Of a stretch of DNA of 64,000 nt, positions 43,200-51,993 are shown in pieces. The DNA comes from Pseudohalioglobus lutimaris (GTDB lineage Bacteria; Pseudomonadota; Gammaproteobacteria; Pseudomonadales; Halieaceae). The stretch is taken from the NCBI RefSeq assembly GCF_002866825.1, contig NZ_PKUS01000011.1, positions 62,001-126,000 of the forward strand. Reading direction: 5' to 3'. The notes beneath the pieces were generated by a model. It was not told where the DNA came from. It saw only the letters and a list, made by a program, of their open reading frames with translations, and made no database searches. A program made the position numbers and the translations under genes. Numbering within the stretch: the first letter of the stretch is position 1; each line of letters opens with the position of its first letter.

Positions 43200-45032
43200 A
43201 TGAAGAAGAAGCTGCTCGCCATGTCGGTTCTCGCCGCCATCAGCACGCAAGCCAACGCTTTTCAGTTCGACACGTCAGATGACTGGGAAATCCGCTGGGA
43301 CAACACCGTCAAAGCCAATGTCATGTCCCGTGTGGCAAGACAGGATAAAGACGTCAATACGCCTCGCCGTGGTGCAGCGTTTTTTCTCGCTGACGACGCC
43401 AGTCTCTCGGTAGATCGCAGCAACGGTGGCATCGTCAGCACCCGTCTGGACGTGCTGTCAGAGTTTGACGTGATCTGGCGCCAGGACTTCGGTTTCCGTA
43501 TCAGTGGTTCCGCCTGGTACGACTACGCATATAAGGATTCGGATCACCCGTCCGATCGAATTTACACCTGGGCAAGTTCCAGCGTTGATCCGGGTGAATA
43601 TTCCGATGCGGCTGATGACCTGCACTACTTCGGCGGTGAGATACTCGACGCCTTCGTATTTGGTAACTGGTACTTTGGCGACACCTCCCTGGGTGTTCGA
43701 GCCGGCCGGCACACTATCTACTGGGGCAACAGTCTGCTCGCCACCGGTGCGATAGCCGGTATAGGCGGCGCCATGGCGCCTCTGGACTTCTCCAAGGCAC
43801 TCTCGGTACCCGGCTCGGAAGCGAAAGAATTGTTCATGCCCACGGCCAAGATCTCTGCCGTATTCCAGCCTACTGAAAACCTGACGCTGAATGCATTTTA
43901 TAACTTCGAGCATCAGCGCTACCGTCTTCCGGAAACGGGTACCTACTTCAGCCCCACTGAGGGCCTGACCGAGGATACCGACTTCATTACCCTGCCGCCC
44001 GGCAGCCCTTCCGCGCCGTTTCGTACTGGTCTGAGCGGCAACAAAGACAAGCATGATAGCGGCGACTGGGGCTTCAACGTGCAGTATTTTGTTGACGCCT
44101 GGTCGTTGGAAACCAGCTTTATCTACCTCAACTACGTGGACAAGAACCTGCACGGTCTGCACGCCGGTTTCGATACAGGCCAGCTTGCCAACATTCAGGC
44201 CGCCAGCAACCCGCTGGCAGCAGTGTTGCTTTCCAGTTGGAATGGCGGTTGTGCCGCGGGTGTACTGGAGCCATGTCCGCCGAATGACCCGGTTATTGAT
44301 CCTGGCGCCGGAACCATTGTATATGGCCAGGGCGGGTGGCTGTTCAAAGACGATATCGATCTGTATGCCATATCACTGGCGAAAGAGATCGGTGGCATCA
44401 GCGTCGGGGCAGATATAGTCCTGCGTCAGGATACCGGTCTTGCCCCTGACCTTGCTAAAGGTCTGCAGCGTTTCTATGGCGCACCTGAGCCCTTTGTGCC
44501 ACTGATTGAAAGCGCGCTCGGCCTAGGTCATATCCCCGGCGATTATGATAGCTACGACTCGTCCAATTACCTCGGTCCGGTTGGCGATGTCTGGTCCGTT
44601 GTAATCAACGGCGTAGGCCTACTGCAAAGCGGGCGTTTCTGGGACGGCGGTTCCTATATTCTCGAAGCAACTTTCCAGATGCTCGATGACTGCACCGAGA
44701 ACTGTGAATTGCTTGACTACCGCGTCTACGAAGACCGCGTCGTCAGCACCGTTGCTGCGGTTTTCCGCCCTACCTGGTACCAGGTTGCACCTGGCTGGGA
44801 CCTGACTCTGCCCATGGCTGTTTCCTACACCATTGACGGAGAGAAGAGCCCCTTCACTTTCGGCGGCGATGAAGAGCGCGGCAGTGGCAGCATTGGCGTG
44901 GAGATGGTCAAGGATGGTGTATGGATTGTCGATGCGCGCTATAACGCCTATTTCGGCCCCGTAAACGCCGGCATCGCTGGCTTGCTCAAGGACAGGGACA
45001 ACGTCTCCCTGACTGTAAAGCGAACCTTCTAG
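43200..45032 (+). CDS. DUF1302 exported protein
   Basis: A 610-residue exported protein with a clear signal peptide (KKKLLAMSVLAAISTQANAF). The chain after it is typical DUF1302: WEIRWDNTVKANVMSRVARQD, SVDRSNGGIVSTRLDVLSEFDV, then many amphipathic strands and a final aromatic residue (LTVKRTF), pointing to an outer-membrane barrel. It is the first gene of a same-strand set with DUF1329, YCF48-like and RND genes. This set recurs in proteobacteria that grow on hydrocarbons, steroids or aromatic esters and is presumed to move hydrophobic compounds across the envelope; the substrate here is unknown. Confidence 0.9.
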   Translation: MKKKLLAMSVLAAISTQANAFQFDTSDDWEIRWDNTVKANVMSRVARQDKDVNTPRRGAAFFLADDASLSVDRSNGGIVSTRLDVLSEFDVIWRQDFGFRISGSAWYDYAYKDSDHPSDRIYTWASSSVDPGEYSDAADDLHYFGGEILDAFVFGNWYFGDTSLGVRAGRHTIYWGNSLLATGAIAGIGGAMAPLDFSKALSVPGSEAKELFMPTAKISAVFQPTENLTLNAFYNFEHQRYRLPETGTYFSPTEGLTEDTDFITLPPGSPSAPFRTGLSGNKDKHDSGDWGFNVQYFVDAWSLETSFIYLNYVDKNLHGLHAGFDTGQLANIQAASNPLAAVLLSSWNGGCAAGVLEPCPPNDPVIDPGAGTIVYGQGGWLFKDDIDLYAISLAKEIGGISVGADIVLRQDTGLAPDLAKGLQRFYGAPEPFVPLIESALGLGHIPGDYDSYDSSNYLGPVGDVWSVVINGVGLLQSGRFWDGGSYILEATFQMLDDCTENCELLDYRVYEDRVVSTVAAVFRPTWYQVAPGWDLTLPMAVSYTIDGEKSPFTFGGDEERGSGSIGVEMVKDGVWIVDARYNAYFGPVNAGIAGLLKDRDNVSLTVKRTF

Positions 45033-45089
45033 GAATGGTCTAGTCTACTGCTATAACGCTATAAAAAGATCGTATAAGAGGATTTACCT

Positions 45090-46451
45090 ATGATGTATAA
45101 GAAAACTCTGGCTGCAATATGTTTTAGCAGCTTCGTTGCCGGCGGTGCCATGGCGGCGGTTTCCCCCGAGGAAGCGGCTCGTCTCGGCCAGGACCTCACG
45201 CCCATGGGCGCTGAGGCCGCAGGTAACGCAGATGGGAGTATTCCGGCCTGGAACCCGGCCGGCACGCCCATCCCCGCAAACTTTGTTGCCGGCTCCGATA
45301 ACTACGTCAACCCCTACCCGGATGAAAAGCCGATATACAGCATCGACGGCAGCAACTATCAGGAGTACGCCGACGTTCTGACCGAGGGCACCAAAGCAGT
45401 ATTCCAGAAACTCGGTGCAGATGGGTTCAGGATGGACGTCTATCCAACCAAACGCGAGTTCGTTGTGCCCGAGTGGATCTACGAAAACACCGCCAAGAAC
45501 GCTGTGGCGGCGACGGTTGAAGACGGAGGCCAGCGAGTGGCAGGTGCTCTTCCCGGCGTTCCGTTTCCTCTGCCGCAAAGCGCGCTGGAGGTATTGTGGA
45601 ATCACTTGACCCGTTATCTGACCGATCACTCGGTCACCTATGACACCTACTACGTCAGCTCTAACGGCAAACCCATCCTCTCTACTACCGGCTTCATTAC
45701 CAATGTTTTGCCGATGTACAAGGTGCAGGACCAGGTGATTGGCGACATCCCGTGGGTGAAATTGCGCATTAACTACAAGGCGCCTGCCCGCCGTGCGGGT
45801 GAAATCCTTCTGGTGCATGAGCCCGGCGCTGACTTTACCGCTGGCAAGGGTCGTAAGGCCTGGCAGTACCTGACCGGCCAGCGTCGTGTGCGCCTTGCGC
45901 CGGCCGTATCGTTTGATACGCCGAACCCAGGTGTTGCGGGTACATCTACCTACGATGACTCCTTCATCTTTAACGGTTCTCCCGAGCGCTTTGACTGGAA
46001 GCTGGTTGGCAAGAAGGAAATGATCATCCCCTACACTTGCTACGATTTTGTCTTCCAGACAGAGGTGAAGGACGTGCTGGGTGAGAAGTTCATCGACCCG
46101 TCGGTGATTCGCTGGGAAAAGCACCGTGTATGGGTGATAGAGGCCACTCTGAAAGAGGGCAGCCGTCACCTGTATAGCAAGCGTCGCTTCTACATTGACG
46201 AGGACAGCTGGCAGGGACTTGCAGCGGAGAATTATGACGGTCAGGGCAACCTGTGGCGCGTGCAGTACGCCTACGGCGCCAACCTTTATGATATCAAGTC
46301 CAATTACCACTTTGCGTATGGCGCATACGACCTGGTACAGGGCCTCTACAACATTAACACCAAGCCCGTTCCCGGCGGTTTCAAGAACGGTGTAGAGCAG
46401 AGCGACTCCTACTTCACGCCCAAAGGCATGGCTCGTAGCGGTGTACGCTAG
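45090..46451 (+). CDS. DUF1329 exported protein (outer-membrane lipid-sorting-like)
   Basis: A 453-residue protein with a signal peptide (YKKTLAAICFSSFVAGGAMAAV) and DUF1329 features: SPEEAARLGQDLTPMGAEAAGNADGSIPAWN at the mature N-terminus, RAGEILLVHEPGADFTAGKGRKAWQYLTGQRRVRLAPAV, and a fold with beta strands like LolA/LppX-type lipid-binding half-barrels. It probably resides in the periplasm and could carry a hydrophobic ligand between the RND pump and the DUF1302 barrel. It is followed by a strong terminator at 46467-46497. Confidence 0.9.
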   Translation: MMYKKTLAAICFSSFVAGGAMAAVSPEEAARLGQDLTPMGAEAAGNADGSIPAWNPAGTPIPANFVAGSDNYVNPYPDEKPIYSIDGSNYQEYADVLTEGTKAVFQKLGADGFRMDVYPTKREFVVPEWIYENTAKNAVAATVEDGGQRVAGALPGVPFPLPQSALEVLWNHLTRYLTDHSVTYDTYYVSSNGKPILSTTGFITNVLPMYKVQDQVIGDIPWVKLRINYKAPARRAGEILLVHEPGADFTAGKGRKAWQYLTGQRRVRLAPAVSFDTPNPGVAGTSTYDDSFIFNGSPERFDWKLVGKKEMIIPYTCYDFVFQTEVKDVLGEKFIDPSVIRWEKHRVWVIEATLKEGSRHLYSKRRFYIDEDSWQGLAAENYDGQGNLWRVQYAYGANLYDIKSNYHFAYGAYDLVQGLYNINTKPVPGGFKNGVEQSDSYFTPKGMARSGVR

Positions 46452-46466
46452 GGTATGTTGAAATCG

Positions 46467-46497
46467 GGGGCGCTACGTTTCGTGGCGCCCCTTTTTT
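46467..46497 (+). terminator. Strong intrinsic terminator after DUF1329
   Basis: An 11-bp stem (GGGGCGCTACG / CGTGGCGCCCC, one T-G wobble) with a TTT loop is followed by a six-T tract. Lying between the second and third genes of the envelope cluster, it should limit readthrough into the YCF48/RND part. Confidence 0.85.
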
Positions 46498-46531
46498 GTC
46501 TAAAAACTGGATAATTACGGGAAGCAGCCCC

Positions 46532-47614
46532 ATGGGAATAAGAAGAGCGCTGATAGGGATTCTTTTCGCGGTCGCAATGGCACCGACAGCGAACATGGTG
46601 TCTGCGCAACCCTATGACGTACTGGACCTGCCGGCAGTGCCCAGTGAACTGGCCGCCAGGTCGCTTATATTCGCCGTGCGCGAATTTAACGGCAAGTACT
46701 ACGCCACGGGTCATCGTGGTCATATTCTGTATTCGGATGATGGCGTTAACTGGACTCAGGCGGAAGTGCCCGTACGCAGCAGCCTTTTGGATATCTACTT
46801 CGTGACACCGGAACTGGGTTGGGCAGTGGGTCATGAGGGTGTAATACTGCACTCCTCAGACGCAGGCAAGACCTGGGTTAAGCAATATGACGGTGAGCGT
46901 TATGGCGAAGAGGGTTTGGCCTACTATAAGCAGCTCACGGCGGATAACCCTGACAACGAATTGTACCCGTTCATGGTTGATGAGATGCAGTTTGCCATCG
47001 AACAGGGAGCGGATAAGCCGCTGTTCAAGGTGGAGTTCCACTCACCAACATATGGCCATGTGCTGGGCGCATACGGCATGATTCTGAAGACGGAGGATGG
47101 CGGCAAAAGCTGGGTCCATGTTCTGGAAACTACTGAAAATGACTCCTTTTACCACGTCTACGACGTTGCCAATCTTTCCGGGAAAAACCGTTTCTTCATG
47201 AGCGGTGAGGCGGGCTTGTTCATGATCGGTGATGCCGATACGGAAGTAGCAACACTGGTGGAGACAGTGCCCTGGCAGGGAAGTTTCTTCACGACGGCAG
47301 CGACACCGGGCGGTGCTATCGTGCTGGGTGGCCTTCGCGGCCGCATGTTCCGTACTGAGAATGAGGGGCAAACCTGGGATGAGGTGCCCAAACGCCCAAC
47401 CAGTTCCATGGTTGATTCGGTGGTGTTGGATGATGGCCGCATCGTGTTTGTGGGTATCGCAGGCGAGATCCTTATCAGTGATGATGATGGAAGGACATTC
47501 AGCCTGGTGCCCCTGACCACTGGCAATCGGATATATGCCGTAGAGGAGGGACCATCAGGCAGTTTGCTTTTGGGCGGTCCCGCAGGCATCGAGAAGCTGA
47601 AGCTTCCGCAATAA
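46532..47614 (+). CDS. YCF48/BNR-repeat-like exported protein
   Basis: A 360-residue exported protein from the ATG at 46532 (GGAAG upstream), with a signal peptide (IRRALIGILFAVAMAPTANMVSAQ). The mature part is a beta-propeller of YCF48/BNR type: repeats such as GHRGHILYSDDGVNWTQ, GWAVGHEGVILHSSDAGKTWVKQ, GAYGMILKTEDGGKSWVH and RGRMFRTENEGQTWDE each carry the SxDxGxTW Asp-box. Such proteins sit beside RND genes in DUF1302/DUF1329 clusters, and could act as periplasmic adaptors or assembly factors. It starts 34 bases after the terminator and ends 24 bases before the RND gene. Confidence 0.85.
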   Translation: MGIRRALIGILFAVAMAPTANMVSAQPYDVLDLPAVPSELAARSLIFAVREFNGKYYATGHRGHILYSDDGVNWTQAEVPVRSSLLDIYFVTPELGWAVGHEGVILHSSDAGKTWVKQYDGERYGEEGLAYYKQLTADNPDNELYPFMVDEMQFAIEQGADKPLFKVEFHSPTYGHVLGAYGMILKTEDGGKSWVHVLETTENDSFYHVYDVANLSGKNRFFMSGEAGLFMIGDADTEVATLVETVPWQGSFFTTAATPGGAIVLGGLRGRMFRTENEGQTWDEVPKRPTSSMVDSVVLDDGRIVFVGIAGEILISDDDGRTFSLVPLTTGNRIYAVEEGPSGSLLLGGPAGIEKLKLPQ

Positions 47615-47638
47615 CAATAGATTATCGGAGAGAACGCA

Positions 47639-50035
47639 ATGGCCCATGTGGAACAGTCAGACCTGCCGATAATTTCGGACCTGAATGACTTTGATTACAA
47701 CTCCGGGACGTTCCTGGAAAAACTGGTGTTTAACCATCGTGCAGTGGTTATGGCAATCTGTGCCCTGGTGACGCTTGTACTCGGTTATCAGGCCGTCCAG
47801 ATCAAGTTGCAGGCGGGTTTTGAGAAAACATTACCCAAAGCCCACGAGTATGTCATCAACTACCAGGCTAATCGCAACGAACTGAAGGGGCTCGGCAACA
47901 ACCTGCGAATAGTCGTTGCTGTTAAAGATGGCACCATTTTCACCAAGGAGAACCTGAAGTTTTTCGAGGAGGTCAATGATGAGATTTTCTTCATACCCGG
48001 AGTAAACCGCAACGGGATGAAGTCCTTGTTTACGCCTAATACCCGCTGGCGTGTCGTGACTGAGGAAGGCTTTGAAGGTGGACCAGTAATTCCCGGTGAC
48101 TTTGACGGTTCCGCCCGATCAATAGGCGAGGTAAAGGTCAATATCATGCGTGCCGGTATCATGGGCGACCTGGTATCCAACGACGAAAAGTCGGCCGCCA
48201 TTATTGTTCCGCTTCTGGACAAAAACCCGGAGACAGGAGAGCGCCTGGATTACGCGGAACTGGGTAAGAAGCTGGAAGAGGTTCGCGCCAAGTTTACTGA
48301 AGGCAACCCGGATCGCTCCATTCATATCATCGGCTTTGCCAAGTTGATCGGTGACCTCATAGACGGCTTGATGGCGGTGATGGTGTTCTTTGGCGTCGCA
48401 GTGATCATCGCCACCTTGCTGTTGTACTGGTACACGCGGTGCTTCCGTTCAACGCTTATGGTGATTGCCTGTACATTGGTTGCTGTTATGTGGCAACTGG
48501 GGATACTTTCCTACCTCGGCTATGAACTGGATCCGTTCTCAATCCTGGTGCCGTTCCTGGTATTTGCTATTGGTGTTAGCCATGGTGCACAGAAACTCAA
48601 TGGTGTGCTGCAGGATATAGGCAGGGGCACGCATCGCTATATTGCCGCGCGTTATACCTTCCGTCGTCTGTTCCTGGCCGGCGTCACAGCTCTGTTATCA
48701 GATGGAGTGGGCTTCGCTGTGTTAATGATTATCCAGATTCAGGTGATTCAGGATCTGGCCATTACTGCCAGTATTGGTGTGGTGGTGCTGATTTTTACCA
48801 ACCTGATCCTGATTCCCATTGTGCTGTCTTACACAGGTGTTGGTAAAAAGTGTGCTGAACGCGCATCACACCCGCATAAGTCCATTGAAGAGATGCACTG
48901 GCTCTGGCGATTCCTGCTGGCGTTTACCAAGCGTGGACCGGCTGCGGCTGCCATCGCGGTGAGTGTGGTACTGGCGGCTATCGGTATTGTGGTGGCTCAG
49001 GACCTGCAGATAGGTGACCTTGATGCAGGGGCGCCGGAGTTACGTGAGAACTCGCGCTATAACAAGGACGTGCGCTTTATGATCGAGAACTACTCGGTCA
49101 GCACGGATGTCTTCGCGGTCATCGCAAAGACCCCGGCAGACGGCTGTATCGATTATGAGGGGCTCAGCCTGGCAAACGAGCTGGAGTGGCGACTGCGTCA
49201 ACTGGAAGGCGTCGAGGACGTTCGCGGTCTCAATGTGCGTACCCGGGAAATAATGATGGGTATCAACGAAGGCTTCCCCAAATGGCAGGCACTGTTTCGT
49301 AATCAGGACACGGTGAATTATGCGGTGAGCGAGCTGGTTACGTTGGAGTACGTCGACCCGGCCTGTTCTATCTGGCCCATGTTGGTGTACCTGTCTGACC
49401 ACAAAGCGGCCACGCTGACCCGTGTTGTGAATACCCTTGACCAATTCAATGTCGAGTGGGGTGAGAACGAAAAAATCCAGTTTATGGGTGCTGCAGGTAG
49501 TTCCGGTTTTGAAGCCGCCACCAATATCGTGGTCAAGAAAGCCAACCGTGAAATGCTGTTCTACGTTTACGGGGCAGTGACCCTGCTTTGTATGCTGACA
49601 TTCCGCTCCATACCAGGCGTGATCTGCGCCGTCTTGCCATTGATGCTCACCTCAATCTTGTGTGAAGCGTTAATGGTGTGGCTGGGTATGGGTGTGAAAG
49701 TGGCAACCCTGCCGGTAATTGCGCTGGGCGTGGGTATAGGTGTGGATTATGCGCTTTATGTTCTAACCGTGATTCTCGCCAAGGAGAAGCAGGGTATGGA
49801 ACTGACCCAGGCCTACTATGAAACGCTAAACTTTACGGGCCGTGTCGTTGCGTTGATTGGCGTGACCCTGGCTGCAGGTGTCATTACCTGGACAGCATCG
49901 CCGATCAAGTTCCAGGCTGATATGGGGGTACTGCTGACGTTCATGTTCATCTGGAACATGTTTGGCGCGCTGATCCTGATGCCAGCGCTGGCCCACTTCC
50001 TCGTCAAGCCCAAGAAGCTGGCTGCGCAGGCCTGA
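47639..50035 (+). CDS. RND/MMPL-family transporter
   Basis: A 798-residue inner-membrane transporter of the MMPL/RND superfamily. An N-terminal helix (AVVMAICALVTLVLGYQAVQ), a large periplasmic loop, a cluster of helices starting near residue 240 (GLMAVMVFFGVAVIIATLLLYW, with GVSHGAQ nearby), a second helix near 440, a second periplasmic loop with Cys residues, and a final five-helix cluster (LLCMLTFRSIPGVICAVLP, GVGIGVDYALYVL) give the usual two-fold layout. The GxxxDYALY segment likely carries the proton-relay Asp. Relatives in steroid and hydrocarbon degraders are proposed to pump hydrophobic molecules. GGAGAG precedes the ATG, and a terminator follows. Confidence 0.93.
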   Translation: MAHVEQSDLPIISDLNDFDYNSGTFLEKLVFNHRAVVMAICALVTLVLGYQAVQIKLQAGFEKTLPKAHEYVINYQANRNELKGLGNNLRIVVAVKDGTIFTKENLKFFEEVNDEIFFIPGVNRNGMKSLFTPNTRWRVVTEEGFEGGPVIPGDFDGSARSIGEVKVNIMRAGIMGDLVSNDEKSAAIIVPLLDKNPETGERLDYAELGKKLEEVRAKFTEGNPDRSIHIIGFAKLIGDLIDGLMAVMVFFGVAVIIATLLLYWYTRCFRSTLMVIACTLVAVMWQLGILSYLGYELDPFSILVPFLVFAIGVSHGAQKLNGVLQDIGRGTHRYIAARYTFRRLFLAGVTALLSDGVGFAVLMIIQIQVIQDLAITASIGVVVLIFTNLILIPIVLSYTGVGKKCAERASHPHKSIEEMHWLWRFLLAFTKRGPAAAAIAVSVVLAAIGIVVAQDLQIGDLDAGAPELRENSRYNKDVRFMIENYSVSTDVFAVIAKTPADGCIDYEGLSLANELEWRLRQLEGVEDVRGLNVRTREIMMGINEGFPKWQALFRNQDTVNYAVSELVTLEYVDPACSIWPMLVYLSDHKAATLTRVVNTLDQFNVEWGENEKIQFMGAAGSSGFEAATNIVVKKANREMLFYVYGAVTLLCMLTFRSIPGVICAVLPLMLTSILCEALMVWLGMGVKVATLPVIALGVGIGVDYALYVLTVILAKEKQGMELTQAYYETLNFTGRVVALIGVTLAAGVITWTASPIKFQADMGVLLTFMFIWNMFGALILMPALAHFLVKPKKLAAQA

Positions 50036-50050
50036 TCGGGAGAGACAGCA

Positions 50051-50085
50051 AACGGCCACCGGGATCTCTCGTTGGCCGTTTTTTT
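50051..50085 (+). terminator. Intrinsic terminator after the RND gene
   Basis: An 8-bp stem AACGGCCA / TGGCCGTT with a 14-base loop ends in a run of seven Ts. It closes the RND transcript 17 bases before the DUF3313 lipoprotein start. Confidence 0.8.
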
Positions 50086-50101
50086 AGCTCTGGAGAAAGC
50101 C

Positions 50102-50734
50102 ATGAAACTGTTTTTACGCTTCGCACTTGCAAGTATTCTGTTGGTTGCTTGCGCCTGCTCAAGTCCCAAGATGAAAGAGTCGGTGGCGACTGAGTTTGCC
50201 CTGGAAAACCTGCATCCCGTTAGCAAGACCGGCTTTGAGGAGGCGTTCGCATTACCTGACGCTAACCTGCCGGGGTATGCATCAGTAGCATTCTCGCGAC
50301 TGGAGTCGGCTGACGTAGATGTCCCCCAGACTACTATTAGTGGAACGCTGCGTCGCGACTGGCAAATGACACCCGAGAAAGAGGAAAAGCTGGCAGCGGT
50401 GTGGCGCGATGCCTCTAGCCGGGCATTTGCCGACTACCCTCGTGACGGGGCGGGTGCGTTACAGATAACCGCTGTACTGACCCGGGTAGCCCCCAGGCGC
50501 ACTTCATCGAGTGCGGGTTCGGGGGCCGGCGCCGGTTACCAGAGTACCGGCGATGTGGTCGAAATTTCCGCCGAGTTTCGCATACACAATGCTGCGAATG
50601 GCGAGCTGTTGGCTGTTGTGCGAGACCGCAGGAATATTGCTTCCCTGCAGTGGGGTAGAGCCGCGGGTGTGGACCTGGTCAACCTGTTCAACAGTTGGGC
50701 AAGTCTTTTGCACACCCGCGTGTCAGGCAGGTAG
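50102..50734 (+). CDS. DUF3313-type outer-membrane lipoprotein
   Basis: A 210-residue lipoprotein from the ATG at 50102 (GGAG upstream; an in-frame GTG at 50072 lies within the terminator stem). Signal MKLFLRFALASILLVACACSS gives a lipobox with Cys near residue 17 or 19. The remainder (YASVAFSRLESADVDV, LAAVWRDASSRAFADYP, GALQITAVLTRVAPRR, NGELLAVVRDRRN) matches the DUF3313 family of unknown function, often beside efflux or lipid-transport genes. It is separated from the RND gene by a terminator, so it may be expressed by readthrough or from its own promoter. Confidence 0.8.
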   Translation: MKLFLRFALASILLVACACSSPKMKESVATEFALENLHPVSKTGFEEAFALPDANLPGYASVAFSRLESADVDVPQTTISGTLRRDWQMTPEKEEKLAAVWRDASSRAFADYPRDGAGALQITAVLTRVAPRRTSSSAGSGAGAGYQSTGDVVEISAEFRIHNAANGELLAVVRDRRNIASLQWGRAAGVDLVNLFNSWASLLHTRVSGR

Positions 50735-50737
50735 GTT

Positions 50738-50863
50738 TTAGTGGTTGCCACAACCGGAGCAACGATCAGAGCCCACGTCGCTTTCGAGAGCCGCGGAGCC
50801 GCTGTTTTCCTGCCAGACAGCAAGAGCGAGTATCGCCGTATAAAAACCGATGATGTAAGCCAT
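50738..50863 (-). CDS. 41-residue membrane peptide with a C-terminal CxxC
   Basis: On the minus strand an ATG at 50863, with GAGG spaced eight bases upstream, opens a 41-codon frame ending in TAA at 50738. The product has one hydrophobic helix (AYIIGFYTAILALAVW) followed by a polar tail ending SDRCSGCGNH, a possible thiol or metal site. It lies between the convergent DUF3313 gene and the divergent LysR gene, in a stretch with no other gene. I do not recognise it. The good ribosome site and membrane-plus-CxxC design support a real small protein. Confidence 0.5.
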   Translation of the reverse strand: MAYIIGFYTAILALAVWQENSGSAALESDVGSDRCSGCGNH

Positions 50864-50951
50864 GTTGGTAACCTCTTCAAAGAGCCGAAGTAATGCCTCG
50901 GCGTTGCATACAAGGTAAGGGCGGCAAGAGTATTCTTCAAATGGCTTTATT

Positions 50952-50963
50952 TCATTATAATGA
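50952..50963. promoter_or_regulatory. Palindrome TCATTATAATGA upstream of LysR
   Basis: A perfect 12-bp palindrome 33 bases before the LysR start, flanked by a TTCATAAT echo at 50974-50981. It lies between the LysR gene and the divergent small membrane peptide, where a LysR operator is expected. Confidence 0.5.
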
Positions 50964-50995
50964 TGAATTTAGTTCATAATACAGGGCGCTGCTAG

Positions 50996-51985
50996 ATGGA
51001 GATACGTGAGCTTGGCCGGCTGGACCTGAATTTGCTGGTGGCGCTTGAGGCTCTGCTGGAGGAGCGTAGTGTGTCCCGTGCCGCCGAGCGGCTCTATATC
51101 ACCCAATCAGCAATGAGCAAGACCCTGGGTCGACTCAGGGAGTTGTTCGACGACCAGCTTTTCGTGCGACGGGGTTCAGGTATGGTGCCCACGCCCCGTG
51201 CAGAGCAGATCGAGGCGAGCCTGCCCGATGTATTGCAGGCGGTCCAGGCCATGGTAAGGCCGCTCAGTTTCGATCCTGCCACTTATGATGGGCAGATGAA
51301 TATCCTGATGCAGGGGCATATGGGGGTCTGGTTTTTGCCGGCACTGATGGCGCGACTTCAGAGCTATGCACCTAAAATGCGGGTCAGGGCCTTCTCCAGG
51401 ATCGAAGATCCGTTTGAGCAATTGTCTAATGGTAACCTCGACTTCGCGCTGCAAATCGAGCGGCATCACTATCCCCCTGACCTGGAATTGACCACGTTGG
51501 CATTCGCCCGCCCCGTGCTATTGGCGCGGAGGAAGCACCCGCTGTTCAAACTGGACGAGGTCACGCTGGAGGACCTGACGCAGTATCCGCACCTTTCTTT
51601 GTTATCCACCGATATATCAGAGGTAAGCTTTCACGAGGGTGACGCTGAAGCTGTGCTGGAGTTCGAGCGCCGCGCGCCGCATCACTATGAAACGGATGAC
51701 CTGCAGACCGCTTTGGAAATCGTCAGGAAAACGGACTGCCTGTTTCCGGCGCCGCCCATGTTCATAGAGCAGTTCAATTTGTCGCGCTATATATCCGCGG
51801 TGCCGATACCGGGCATTGGTGATGTGAGTATCAAGTACGTTGCGGTGCGCCATCAGCGGGTCATAGGATCTCCCGCTCACGACTTCTTCTATGAGCAGAT
51901 TATCGAGCTGACAGAAGAAATACGTGACCGGTTGGGGCTTCCTGATTTGCCTGCTCTGCGCAAGCAGAGAAAGCTTGCCTACTGA
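50996..51985 (+). CDS. LysR-family transcriptional regulator (NodD-like type)
   Basis: A 329-residue LysR regulator beginning at its ATG with the canonical helix-turn-helix (DLNLLVALEALLEERSVSRAAERLYITQSAMSKTLGRLRELFDDQLFVRRG). The periplasmic-binding-like effector domain follows, with a C-terminal tail typical of the NodD/NagR branch. The coding sequence is only 8 bases ahead of the DUF3450 gene, so the regulator and the whole TonB operon may be one transcript. A TCATTATAATGA palindrome precedes it. The inducer is unknown. Confidence 0.9.
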   Translation: MEIRELGRLDLNLLVALEALLEERSVSRAAERLYITQSAMSKTLGRLRELFDDQLFVRRGSGMVPTPRAEQIEASLPDVLQAVQAMVRPLSFDPATYDGQMNILMQGHMGVWFLPALMARLQSYAPKMRVRAFSRIEDPFEQLSNGNLDFALQIERHHYPPDLELTTLAFARPVLLARRKHPLFKLDEVTLEDLTQYPHLSLLSTDISEVSFHEGDAEAVLEFERRAPHHYETDDLQTALEIVRKTDCLFPAPPMFIEQFNLSRYISAVPIPGIGDVSIKYVAVRHQRVIGSPAHDFFYEQIIELTEEIRDRLGLPDLPALRKQRKLAY

Positions 51986-51993
51986 TAATCGAT

